Assembly: GCF_009870125.1 (NCBI RefSeq)
Contig: NC_046681.1
Span: forward strand, 20,473,001 to 20,537,000
Direction: 5' to 3'
Source of the DNA: Drosophila pseudoobscura
Lineage: Eukaryota; Arthropoda; Insecta; Diptera; Drosophilidae
DNA length: 64,000 nt
Under the pieces are notes generated by a model. That model was not told where the DNA came from. It did no database searches and saw nothing but the letters and a program-made list of their open reading frames with translations. Position 1 is the stretch's first letter. The number at the start of each line of letters is the position of its first letter. This document shows positions 36,463-48,200 of this stretch, one piece after another. The position numbers and the translations under genes were made by a program.

Positions 36463-37591
36463 TTAATATTCACAATCATCCTCCGTTGGGTCATCGCAAT
36501 GGCAAAAGTGGACATCGGGCGCCACATCGGAAGCCAGATCGTCCTCACCAATCACCAGGCAACGCACATTGGAGGGGTATTTCTATGGAGGTAAGGAGAA
36601 CACATTGCTATCATCGGACTCAAGAGGTAAAAAGTTTGGCAAACCCACCACAACGACCAGAGGATATCCGTCATCATCTGTGAGAGCCACGTTGTCGCAT
36701 CCATCGCTCTCGTTCTGGCGCTGCAGTATGAATTTGGTCAGAAAGCAGAGCATGACCTGCGGGGAAAGGTATGTACTGGAATTAGGCTACTTTCAACATG
36801 AAAATCATGCAACCATGACTTACCAGGAATTTTAGGGACAGCAGACCCAGTCCCAGCATTATGTACAAGAACCGCCAGAGGGCTTTGGTAAACACGGGCA
36901 GGCAGCCGTTGGTGTGGATGGAATCGAGCGAGAAGGAAGGAAACGGTTGCCTGCTATTGCCCTGCTGTTCACCGACGAGCGTATCTTGGCTCGTGATGCT
37001 CTGGCTGCCTCGCTTGCAGCATGTGTAGGGAGCCAGGATCGCGGTGGTACCACCTGTTGTCGAACAGGAGTCGTTACCCTCCTGCTGGGGCATCCAGTCG
37101 GCATTCATCCAGTCCTTGTAGCTGTGGACGCCACAGCACTCCTTACGCAGCTGCAGACCATCCCACAGCAGCTTCCACTCGGGACACGAGTAGTACATGT
37201 CGATGCCACGGATCAGAGACGTTTCGGCTCCATTCTCGAACACTTCCGCTTTGCGGTACACGTTCCAAACAGTAGCCAAGCCGGAGCCGACAATGATGCA
37301 GGAGTAGAATAGCCAAATTGACAGAAGTAATTGAATGTTGGGAGTAGAACGCCGCATCCACAAGCGCCTCCACATGGATAGGCTGCACAGGAACGTCAGA
37401 ATCAACTGTGCCCCAAATATATAGATATTCAGCAGATAGCCGTGGACCATGCGGCACTCAATCTCTGACAGATAGCCAGTGAGGACTAAGTGGTAATAGG
37501 CCGTTACTGCGATTAGAAGCAGTCCGATGACCGCCTCAATGACCAGAAGGAGTATTATATATATGGAGGCGTTGCGAAAAGGCTGTCGCAT
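36463..37591 (-). CDS. Tetraspanin
   Basis: Exons 37591-36824, 36756-36649 and 36582-36463 join in phase (introns 67 and 66 bp) to 331 residues. Tetraspanins organise membrane microdomains. Four membrane segments fall at about 8-36, 52-74, 86-109 and 238-268. The large outer loop (about 110-237) has the hallmark CCG (152-154), PYTCC (188-192) and a final Cys (230), in the family order. An in-frame stop just upstream supports the chosen start. The C-terminal tail is about 60 residues, longer than the usual 5-20, acidic, and ends in a Cys/His-containing stretch (HFCHCDDPTEDDC). The second exon supplies the end of the last membrane helix. Which of the many fly tetraspanins this is cannot be settled by eye. 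Confidence 0.85.
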
Positions 37592-38023
37592 TTGGTCATC
37601 ATCATTTGCATCTGATTAAATAATTGACGTTGATTTCAACGATATCAGAAAACAGTATGTCAAGTTCTTTGTAATGGAAAAATCTTGTCAATGAGACCTG
37701 TTAATCTTTCAGGCAAAGTGACAGGCAATGCAAGGCTGTCATGCTTTATGCTACTACAGTGAATTTCATTTGTATAGTTTCTCTTACTGTAACTGTACAG
37801 AAATATTCGGCCAGACAGATACAGATGGACATCGATCCCGATCAAGAATATATACTGTATGTACATACGTCATATACATACATATGTATGCACTCCAGAT
37901 ATGGTCGGAGATGCTTCCTTCCTTCCTTCCTTTTATTATACCTTTAACATAAAATAAACAATTTTGACACAATAAGTAAAACAAAAGTAAGACGAAAATG
38001 TTGCAGTCACCACTGAGCCTCCA
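37592..38023. other. Intergenic with a dispersed-repeat fragment
   Basis: This 430-bp gap holds a repeat fragment (37795-37875), a CCTT microsatellite (37917-37931), and TTTATT at 37932-37937. The last reads as AATAAA on the minus strand, 87 bp beyond the stop of the coiled-coil gene. Confidence 0.6.
37795..37875 (-). repeat. Fragment of the common Drosophila dispersed repeat (minus strand)
   Basis: The minus strand reads TATATTCTTGATCGGGATCG, then GATGTCCATCTGTATCTGTC and TGGCC. This parallels the ATATATTCTTGATCAGGATCAA and CCATGTCCGTCTGTC blocks of a repeat found across Drosophila genomes. It is better preserved than the copies at 15.9 and 24.1 kb. Confidence 0.5.
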
Positions 38024-38700
38024 TCAGAGCTGGGTGGCCTTTGGGACCTTTGCTGGCTTCGGAGTGTCGCTCGCGTGGCGCTTGCTGGTGTCCATGTTTT
38101 GGCGAAGGGTGGCCAAACTGCGTTTTATCTGAATGATTGCTATAGTATTTTCGCGCAGCTTGGCCTGCAGATAGTTGATGTATTCATGCGCACTCATTTT
38201 ATCGGCCACCAGACGCAACTTGTCGTTCCTCAAGCCCAAATTCTCGTTGAGCAGTCGGTCATTCTCGACGAGTAAACGCTCGTAGCTGCCAGCCAGTGAC
38301 TCGTCAAGGCTATGCACCTCGCCCAGCCAGAAGTCGTGACCGCGCTCTCTAGGCGTCATGAACTCCAGCATGGAGCTGTTTTGGCAGATCTTATTGATCG
38401 CACAGCGATTCTGCTGGTCCTCAAGTGCTTGAATGTCCTCTTTTTATAATTGACCATGATTATTAAGTATTTATATCGCTTACCTTCGTCCTGATCGGGG
38501 CCCGCGCAAGTATTGCCGCCGCTCTCTCTTGCACCTTTCCGAGGGAGATTTGTGGAGTTGTGGGCGTCGACCTTTATTTTCATACTACGACGCAGCTGGT
38601 CCATCGCCTGCATCTCTGCTATGCCCAGTGCCACTTTGCTGGGCACGTGCTTGAATCGCTCTATTGTTTTCGCCGAATGAAAGTTCCTGGGCAGATTCAT
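38024..38700 (-). CDS. Unrecognised coiled-coil protein, about 210 residues
   Basis: Exons 38700-38484 and 38439-38024 join in phase across a 44-bp intron, very short even for a fly. The product starts MNLPRNFHSAKTIERFKH, is basic and polar, and contains a probable coiled coil from about residue 110 to 185 (for example SYERLLVENDRLLNENLGLR, then DKLRLVADKMS). It ends in a Lys/Pro-rich tail (KPAKVPKATQL). No signal peptide or membrane segment is seen. I do not recognise the family. A structural or cytoskeletal role would suit the coiled coil but is a guess. A minus-strand AATAAA lies 87 bp past the stop. Confidence 0.7.
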
Positions 38701-39830
38701 TATTATAGGATCAAGTGACTTTAATAAACACGATTCGACAGACTACTGGCACGACGGGAGGACCACTGTATGTAACCTTATCTCTAACCCGAGAGTTTTT
38801 AACTGCTAACAGAAAAACAGTATATAGTTCTGTGCCCGAAGTGTTTTCGTTGAAAGGATTGTAGGTGTAATACATATATACATTAAACTCAAAGCACTAC
38901 AAAAGAACCTGAAAGAAAGTTAGAAAGAACACATAACATATAGGGTGAAGTGCAGGGTATTAAAAGAGTCGACGTCGACTATGTGTATCTCTCTTACGCG
39001 TATATATGTACATGTTCACGCATATATGGCTGTTTGAAAACCCGCCCTTTACTGATACGCACCAAAAGGAGAGAAAGAGACAGATGTTCTAGCATCAATA
39101 CTAGAGATGTGCATGTCTAAAATGTTTATGTGATAGTTTTGTTGTAGGCCTTAAAAGCAAGTTACGATTAGTGAGGACGGAAAAGCTGATATGATCTTTT
39201 CTTGGCAAATTCTTCATCGTATTTTTTCGTGACCATGGAAAATATTCAGTTTTCCAGCAGTCCATCGTGTTGCGATGTGACACGAAGAAAACACGGACCT
39301 TGGCCACCTCTAGTTCTAACAAATGTCGCATTATTCATACACATATGTATGTATGTATGTATATATCAATATATACATAATTTTTCACCGCAAATCTCTT
39401 TTATAAATATGATGAACAATATTATTATATAATATATGTAGCATATGTATGCACATAATATACATACATATATGCCTACATACATATATGACCTACGACG
39501 GCGCGACTGCGCTGCTTCGAGTTCATTAAAACGGCGAGCACAGTCGAAGCCAGGCGACTATACATTATTTTTATAACTGTTAAAATCTATTCTATCAAGT
39601 ATGTACATATTGCGCAGGGAGTCAGCACCATGGCCCTCTACAGCCCCCGCACCCTAGAACCTTCCAATGCAGCCTCATATTAGAGATTTCATCAGCTATG
39701 GTCAACGATAATCAACATAACTTTTGCGATCCGAAAGTAATATAAAATGCATGGAAATATTTGTTTGTTATATTTATTATTTTTATAGTAAAAATAGCTT
39801 AGATTAGTCAATTAAGTTTAATTTGATTTT
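38701..39830. other. AT-rich intergenic DNA before the satellite
   Basis: No gene seen. It contains a 14-bp perfect palindrome AGTCGACGTCGACT (38967-38980), TATG microsatellite stretches (about 39343-39366 and 39430-39490), and otherwise AT-rich sequence. Confidence 0.6.
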
Positions 39831-40152
39831 GCCCCTTGGACATTCTGTCCTGTGCGTATTGGAAGAATTTTTGCGGTACCCGGTCAAAATCACCGTCTTC
39901 CAAAGAAAATCTTGCCTTAAATCACGCTGTACAAAAATAATAATTTTTATTATATTACTATAATTTAATTTGAAAATACTACTTACTATGGATGGCTAGA
40001 GTAAATCGCAAGCCCCCAATAAACTTCTTGGCCGCTGTGCCACGCCAAGAGCACTGTCGTGCGATCTCAACAGCGACAATGGAACGCCAAGAGCTCCGAA
40101 TCCATTTGTCAAATGCCTTTTTTCCCGACATCGCTAGCTCTGACATCTGTGG
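39831..40152 (-). pseudogene. Decayed coding remnant cut by the satellite array, possibly DUF4806-like
   Basis: On the minus strand, directly beyond the array, an open frame encodes KKAFDKWIRSSWRSIVAVEI, then ARQCSWRGTAAKKFIGGLRF and TLAIH. It stops at a GTAAGT donor (about 39987). After a 50-60 bp AT-rich intron-like gap, a second frame encodes ARFSLEDGDFDRVPQKFF, then QYAQDRMSKG and a stop. The spacing of W, SWRG, KK-F and a final aromatic/basic segment is reminiscent of the C-terminal end of DUF4806 proteins, which are common in flies. The two parts do not join in phase at the CAG acceptor (a stop results), so it looks like a broken gene. The upstream part has been replaced by satellite. 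The family call is tentative. Confidence 0.35.
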
Positions 40153-42280
40153 GTGTCCCTTTTTCGGATGACAGTCGACAGGCAAGACTCTCCCGATCAC
40201 GAAAAGACATGCCACGCACCGATCGGCTGCCGTATCGCTGAGATATAGAGTGCAGAAAAACCAGTATCTGAAAGATATGCACATCCAAATCTTCGGAATG
40301 CTATATCTCACACAAATAGGGTCAGATCAGTGCAGGACCCACTGTCCCAGGACAGTGGGGATCCTGCCTGTCGACTGCCATCAAAATCTCCACTTCGGAA
40401 ATGAGGCCGATTTTTGGCAAATTTAATGATGTAACCATCATGATTTTTTGCTAAAAATCGTGAAAAAATGGATGTCCTCTTTTCGGATGGCAGTCGACAG
40501 GCAGGACTCTCCCGAGCACGGAGAGACATGCCGCACTCCAATCGGCTGCCGTATCGCTGAGATATAGAGTGCAGAAAAACCAGTATCTGAAAGATATGCA
40601 CATCCAAATCTTCGGAATGCTATATCTCACACAAATAGGGTCAGATCGGTACAGGACCCACTGTCCCAGGACAGTGGGGATCCTGCCTGTCGACTGCCAT
40701 CAAAATCTCCACTTCGGAAATGAGGCCGATTTTTGGCAAATTTAATGATGTAACCATCATGATTTTTTGCGAAAATCGTGAAAAAATGGATGTCCCTTTT
40801 TCGGATGGCAGTCGACAGGCAGGACTCTCCCGATCACGAAAAGACATGCCACGCACCGATCGGCTGCCGTATCGCTGAGATATAGAGTGCAGAAAAACCA
40901 GTATCTGAAAGATATGCACAAGATATCCAAATCTTTGGAATGCTATATCTCACACAAATAGGGTCAGATCAGTGCAGGACCCACTCTCCCAGGACAGTGG
41001 GGATCCTGCCTGTCGACTGCCATCAAAATCTCCACTTCGGAAATGAGGCCGATTTTTGGCAAATTTAATGATGTAACCATCATGATTTTTTGCGAAAATC
41101 GTGAAAAAATGGATGTCCCTTTTTCGGATGGCAGTCGACAGACAGGACTCTCCTGATCAGAAAAAGACATGCCACGCACCGATCGGCTGCCGTATCGCTG
41201 AGATATAGAGTGCAGAAAAACCAGTATCTGAAAGATATGCACATCCAAATCTTTGGAATGCTATATCTCACACAAATAGGGTCAGATCGGTACAGGACCC
41301 ACTGTCCCAGGACAGTGGGGATCCTGCCTGTCGACTGCCATCAAAATCTCCACTTCGGAAATGAGGCCGATTTTTGGCAAATTTAATGATGTAACCATCA
41401 TGATTTTTTGCGAAAATCGTGAAAAAATGGATGTCCTTTTTTCGGATGGCAGTCGACAGACAGGACTCTCCCGATCAGAAAAAAACATGCCACGCACCGA
41501 TCGGCTGCCGTATCGCTGAGATATAGAGTGCAGAAAAACCAGTATCTGAAAGATATGCACAAGATATCCAAATCTTTGGAATGCTATATCTCACACAAAT
41601 AGGGTCAGATCAGTGCAGGACCCACTCTCCCAGGACAGTGGGGATCCTGCCTGTCGACTGCCATCAAAATCTCCACTTCGGAAATGAGGCCGATTTTTGG
41701 CAAATTTAATGATGTAACCATCATGATTTTTTGCGAAAATCGTGAAAAAATGGATGTCCTTTTTTCGGATGGCAGCCGACAGGCAGGACTCTCCTGATCA
41801 GAAAAAGACATGCCACGCACCGATCGGCTGCCGTATCGCTGAGATATAGAGTGCAGAAAAACCAGTATCTGAAAGATATGCACATCCAAATCTTTGGAAT
41901 GCTATATCTCACACAAATAGGGTCAGATCGGTACAGGACCCACTGTCCCAGGACAGTGGGGATCCTGCCTGTCGACTGCCATCAAAATCTCCACTTCGGA
42001 AATGAGGACGATTTTTGGCAAATTTAATGATGTAACCATCATGATTTTTTGCGAAAATCGTGAAAAAATGGATGTCCCTTTTTCGGATGGCAGTCGACAG
42101 ACAGGACTCTCCTGATCAGAAAAAGACATGCCACGCACCGATCGGCTGCCGTATCGCTGAGATATAGAGTGCAGAAAAACCAGTATCTGAAAGATATGCA
42201 CATCCAAATCTTTGGAATGCTATATCTCACACAAATAGGGTCAGATCAGTGCAGGACCCACTCTCCCAGGACAGTGGGGA

Positions 42281-42424
42281 TCCTGCCTGTCGACTGCCAT
42301 CAAAATCTCCACTTCGGAAATGAGGCCGATTTTTGGCAAATTTAATGATGTAACCATCATGATTTTTTGCGAAAATCGTGAAAAAATGGATGTCCTTTTT
42401 TCGGATGGCAGCCGACAGGCAGGA
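42281..42424. repeat. Example of the inverted repeat inside one satellite unit
   Basis: In the unit starting at 42241, the left arm is 42281-42301 and the right arm 42404-42424, its reverse complement with one mismatch; units reading GCAGTCGACAGG match perfectly. The loop is about 102 bp. Both arms centre on the SalI-type palindrome GTCGAC. The pattern repeats in every full unit. Confidence 0.9.
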
Positions 42425-43516
42425 CTCTCCTGATCAGAAAAAGACATGCCACGCACCGATCGGCTGCCGTATCGCTGAGATATAGAGTGCAGAAAAACCA
42501 GTATCTGAAAGATATGCACATCCAAATCTTTGGAATGCTATATCTCACACAAATAGGGTCAGATCGGTACAGGACCCACTGTCCCAGGACAGTGGGGATC
42601 CTGCCTGTCGACTGCCATCAAAATCTCCACTTCGGAAATGAGGCCGATTTTTGGCAAATTTAATGATGTAACCATCATGATTTTTTGCGAAAATCGTGAA
42701 AAAATGGATGTCCCTTTTTCGGATGGCAGTCGACAGACAGGACTCTCCTGATCAGAAAAAGACATGCCACGCACCGATCGGCTGCCGTATCGCTGAGATA
42801 TAGAGTGCAGAAAAACCAGTATCTGAAAGATATGCACATCCAAATCTTCGGAATGCTATATCTCACACAAATAGGGTCAGATCGGTACAGGACCCACTGT
42901 CCCAGGACAGTGGGGATCCTGCCTGTCGACTGCCATCAAAATCTCCACTTCGGAAATGAGGCCGATTTTTGGCAAATTTAATGATGTAACCATCATGATT
43001 TTTTGCGAAAATCGTGAAAAAATGGATGTCCCTTTTTCGGATGGCAGTCGACAGGCAGGACTCTCCCGATCACGAAAAGACATGCCACGCCCCGATCGGC
43101 TGCCGTATCGCTGAGATATAGAGTGCAGAAAACCCAGTATCTGAAAGATACATATGCACATCCAAATCTTCGGAATGCCATATCTTACACAAATAGGGCC
43201 AGATCGGTACAGGACCCACTCACCCAGGACAGTGGGGATCCTGCCTGTCGACTGCCATCAAAATCTCCACTTCGGAAATGAGGCCGATTTTTGGCAAATT
43301 TAATGATGTAACCATCATGATTTTTTGCGAAAATCGTGAAAAAATGGATGTCCTTTTTTCGGATGGCAGCCGACAGGCAGGACTCTCCCGATCACGAAAA
43401 GACATGCCGCACTCCAATCGGCTGCCGTATCGCTGAGATATAGAGTGCAGAAAAACCAGTATCTGAAAGATATGCACATCCAAATCTTCGGAATGCTATA
43501 TCTCACACAAATAGGG

Positions 43517-45268
43517 TCAGATCAGTGCAAGACCCACTGTCCCAGGACAGTGGGGATCCTGCCTGTCGACTGCCATCAAAATCTCCATTTCGGAAATGAG
43601 GCCGATTTTTGGCAAATTTAATGATGTAACCATCATGATTTTTTGCGAAAATCGTGAAAAAATGGATGTCCTTTTTTCGGATGGCAGCCGACAGGCAGGA
43701 CTCTCCCGATCACGAAAAGACATGCCGCACTCCAATCGGCTGCCGTATCGCTGAGATATAGAGTGCAGAAAAACCAGTATCTGAAAGATATGCACATCCA
43801 AATCTTCGGAATGCTATATCTCACACAAATAGGGTCAGATCAGTGCAAGACCCACTGTCCCAGGACAGTGGGGATCCTGCCTGTCGACTGCCATCAAAAA
43901 AATGGATGTCCTTTTTTCGGATGGCAGCCGACAGGCAGGACTCTCCCGATCACGAAAAGACATGCCGCACTCCAATCGGCTGCCGTATCGCTGAGATATA
44001 GAGTGCAGAAAAACCAGTATCTGAAAGATATGCACATCCAAATCTTTGGAATGCTATATCTCACACAAATAGAGCCAGATCGGTACAGGACCCACTGTCC
44101 CAGGACAGTGGGGATCCTGCCTGTCGACTGCCATCAAAATCTCCATTTCGGAAATGAGGCCGATTTTTGGCAAATTTAATGATGTAACCATCATGATTTT
44201 TTGCGAAAATCGTGAAAAAATGGATGTCCTTTTTTCGGATGGCAGTCGACAGGCAGGACTCTCCTGATCAGAAAAAGACATGCCACGCACCGATCGGCTG
44301 CCGTATCGCTGAGATATAGAGTGCAGAAAAACCAGTATCTGAAAGATATGCACATCCAAATCTTTGGAATGCTATATCTCACACAAATAGGGTCAGATCG
44401 GTACAGGACCCACTGTCCCAGGACAGTGGGGATCCTGCCTGTCGACTGCCATCAAAATCTCCATTTCGGAAATGAGGCCGATTTTTGGCAAATTTAATGA
44501 TGTAACCATCATGATTTTTTGCGAAAATCGTGAAAAAATGGATGTCCCTTTTTCGGATGGCAGTCGACAGACAGGACTCTCCTGATCAGAAAAAGACATG
44601 CCACGCACCGATCGGCTGCCGTATCGCTGAGATATAGAGTGCAGAAAAACCAGTATCTGAAAGATATGCACATCCAAATCTTCGGAATGCTATATCTCAC
44701 ACAAATAGGGTCAGATCAGTGCAAGACCCACTGTCCCAGGACAGTGGGGATCCTGCCTGTCGACTGCCATCAAAAAAATGGATGTCCTTTTTTCGGATGG
44801 CAGCCGACAGGCAGGACTCTCCCGATCACGAAAAGACATGCCGCACTCCAATCGGCTGCCGTATCGCTGAGATATAGAGTGCAGAAAAACCAGTATCTGA
44901 AAGATATGCACATCCAAATCTTTGGAATGCTATATCTCACACAAATAGAGCCAGATCGGTACAGGACCCACTGTCCCAGGACAGTGGGGATCCTGCCTGT
45001 CGACTGCCATCAAAATCTCCATTTCGGAAATGAGGCCGATTTTTGGCAAATTTAATGATGTAACCATCATGATTTTTTGCGAAAATCGTGAAAAAATGGA
45101 TGTCCTTTTTTCGGATGGCAGTCGACAGGCAGGACTCTCCTGATCAGAAAAAGACATGCCACGCACCGATCGGCTGCCGTATCGCTGAGATATAGAGTGC
45201 AGAAAAACCAGTATCTGAAAGATATGCACATCCAAATCTTTGGAATGCTATATCTCACACAAATAGGG
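43517..45268. repeat. 876-bp higher-order repeat, two tandem copies
   Basis: Units of 318, 240 and 318 bp form a trimer of 876 bp that is repeated next to itself (43517-44392 and 44393-45268). Most of the second copy is identical by eye over the 240-bp unit and its flanks. The same trimer pattern recurs at 47824-48699. Confidence 0.85.
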
Positions 45269-48200
45269 TCAGATCGGTACAGGACCCACTGTCCCAGGAC
45301 AGTGGGGATCCTGCCTGTCGACTGCCATCAAAATCTCCATTTCGGAAATGAGGCCGATTTTTGGCAAATTTAATGATGTAACCATCATGATTTTTTGCGA
45401 AAATCGTGAAAAAATGGATGTCCCTTTTTCGGATGGCAGTCGACAGACAGGACTCTCCTGATCAGAAAAAGACATGCCACGCACCGATCGGCTGCCGTAT
45501 CGCTGAGATATAGAGTGCAGAAAAACCAGTATCTGAAAGATATGCACATCCAAATCTTTGGAATGCTATATCTCACACAAATAGGGTCAGATCGGTACAG
45601 GACCCACTGTCCCAGGACAGTGGGGATCCTGCCTGTCGACTGCCATCAAAATCTCCACTTCGGAAATGAGGCCGATTTTTGGCAAATTTAATGATGTAAC
45701 CATCATGATTTTTTGCGAAAATCGTGAAAAAATGGATGTCCCTTTTTCGGATGGCAGTCGACAGGCAGGACTCTCCCGATCACGAAAAGACATGCCACGC
45801 ACCGATCGGCTGCCGTATCGCTGAGATATAGAGTGCAGAAAAACCAGTATCTGAAAGATATGCACAAGATATCCAAATCTTTGGAATGCTATATCTCACA
45901 CAAATAGGGTCAGATCAGTGCAGGACCCACTGTCCCAGGACAGTGGGGATCCTGCCTGTCGACTGCCATCAAAATCTCCACTTCGGAAATGAGGCCGATT
46001 TTTGGCAAATTTAATGATGTAACCATCATGATTTTTTGCTAAAAATCGTGAAAAAATGGATGTCCTCTTTTCGGATGGCAGTCGACAGGCAGGACTCTCC
46101 CGAGCACGGAGAGACATGCCGCACTCCAATCGGCTGCCGTATCGCTGAGATATAGAGTGCAGAAAAACCAGTATCTGAAAGATATGCACATCCAAATCTT
46201 CGGAATGCTATATCTCACACAAATAGGGTCAGATCAGTGCAGGACCCACTGTCCCAGGACAGTGGGGATCCTGCCTGTCGACTGCCATCAAAATCTCCAC
46301 TTCGGAAATGAGGCCGATTTTTGGCAAATTTAATGATGTAACCATCATGATTTTTTGCGAAAATCGTGAAAAAATGGATGTCCCTTTTTCGGATGGCAGT
46401 CGACAGGCAGGACTCTCCCGATCACGAAAAGACATGCCACGCACCGATCGGCTGCCGTATCGCTGAGATATAGAGTGCAGAAAAACCAGTATCTGAAAGA
46501 TATGCACAAGATATCCAAATCTTTGGAATGCTATATCTCACACAAATAGGGTCAGATCAGTGCAGGACCCACTGTCCCAGGACAGTGGGGATCCTGCCTG
46601 TCGACTGCCATCAAAATCTCCACTTCGGAAATGAGGCCGATTTTTGGCAAATTTAATGATGTAACCATCATGATTTTTTGCGAAAATCGTGAAAAAATGG
46701 ATGTCCCTTTTTCGGATGGCAGTCGACAGACAGGACTCTCCTGATCAGAAAAAGACATGCCACGCACCGATCGGCTGCCGTATCGCTGAGATATAGAGTG
46801 CAGAAAAACCAGTATCTGAAAGATATGCACATCCAAATCTTCGGAATACTATATCTCACACAAATAGGGTCAGATCAGTGCAGGACCCACTCTCCCAGGA
46901 CAGTGGGGATCCTGCCTGTCGACTGCCATCAAAATCTCCACTTCGGAAATGAGGCCGATTTTTGGCAAATTTAATGATGTAACCATCATGATTTTTTGCG
47001 AAAATCGTGAAAAAATGGATGTCCTTTTTTCGGATGGCAGCCGACAGGCAGGACTCTCCCGATCACGAAAAGACATGCCGCACTCCAATCGGCTGCCGTA
47101 TCGCTGAGATATAGAGTGCAGAAAAACCAGTATCTGAAAGATATGCACATCCAAATCTTCGGAATGCTATATCTCACACAAATAGGGTCAGATCAGTGCA
47201 AGACCCACTGTCCCAGGACAGTGGGGATCCTGCCTGTCGACTGCCATCAAAATCTCCATTTCGGAAATGAGGCCGATTTTTGGCAAATTTAATGATGTAA
47301 CCATCATGATTTTTTGCGAAAATCGTGAAAAAATGGATGTCCTTTTTTCGGATGGCAGCCGACAGGCAGGACTCTCCCGATCACGAAAAGACATGCCGCA
47401 CTCCAATCGGCTGCCGTATCGCTGAGATATAGAGTGCAGAAAAACCAGTATCTGAAAGATATGCACATCCAAATCTTTGGAATGCTATATCTCACACAAA
47501 TAGGGTCAGATCGGTACAGGACCCACTGTCCCAGGACAGTGGGGATCCTGCCTGTCGACTGCCATCAAAATCTCCACTTCGGAAATGAGGCCGATTTTTG
47601 GCAAATTTAATGATGTAACCATCATGATTTTTTGCGAAAATCGTGAAAAAATGGATGTCCTTTTTTCGGATGGCAGCCGACAGGCAGGACTCTCCCGATC
47701 ACGAAAAGACATGCCGCACTCCAATCGGCTGCCGTATCGCTGAGATATAGAGTGCAGAAAAACCAGTATCTGAAAGATATGCACATCCAAATCTTTGGAA
47801 TGCTATATCTCACACAAATAGAGCCAGATCGGTACAGGACCCACTGTCCCAGGACAGTGGGGATCCTGCCTGTCGACTGCCATCAAAATCTCCATTTCGG
47901 AAATGAGGCCGATTTTTGGCAAATTTAATGATGTAACCATCATGATTTTTTGCGAAAATCGTGAAAAAATGGATGTCCTTTTTTCGGATGGCAGCCGACA
48001 GGCAGGACTCTCCCGATCACGAAAAGACATGCCGCACTCCAATCGGCTGCCGTATCGCTGAGATATAGAGTGCAGAAAAACCAGTATCTGAAAGATATGC
48101 ACATCCAAATCTTCGGAATGCTATATCTCACACAAATAGGGTCAGATCAGTGCAAGACCCACTGTCCCAGGACAGTGGGGATCCTGCCTGTCGACTGCCA

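Noticed and set aside
36782-36823. Tetraspanin frame continuing past 36824 to a stop at 36782
   Set aside because: The frame crosses a GTAAGT donor inside the fourth membrane helix. The next exon restores the helix in phase, so the extension is intron read-through.
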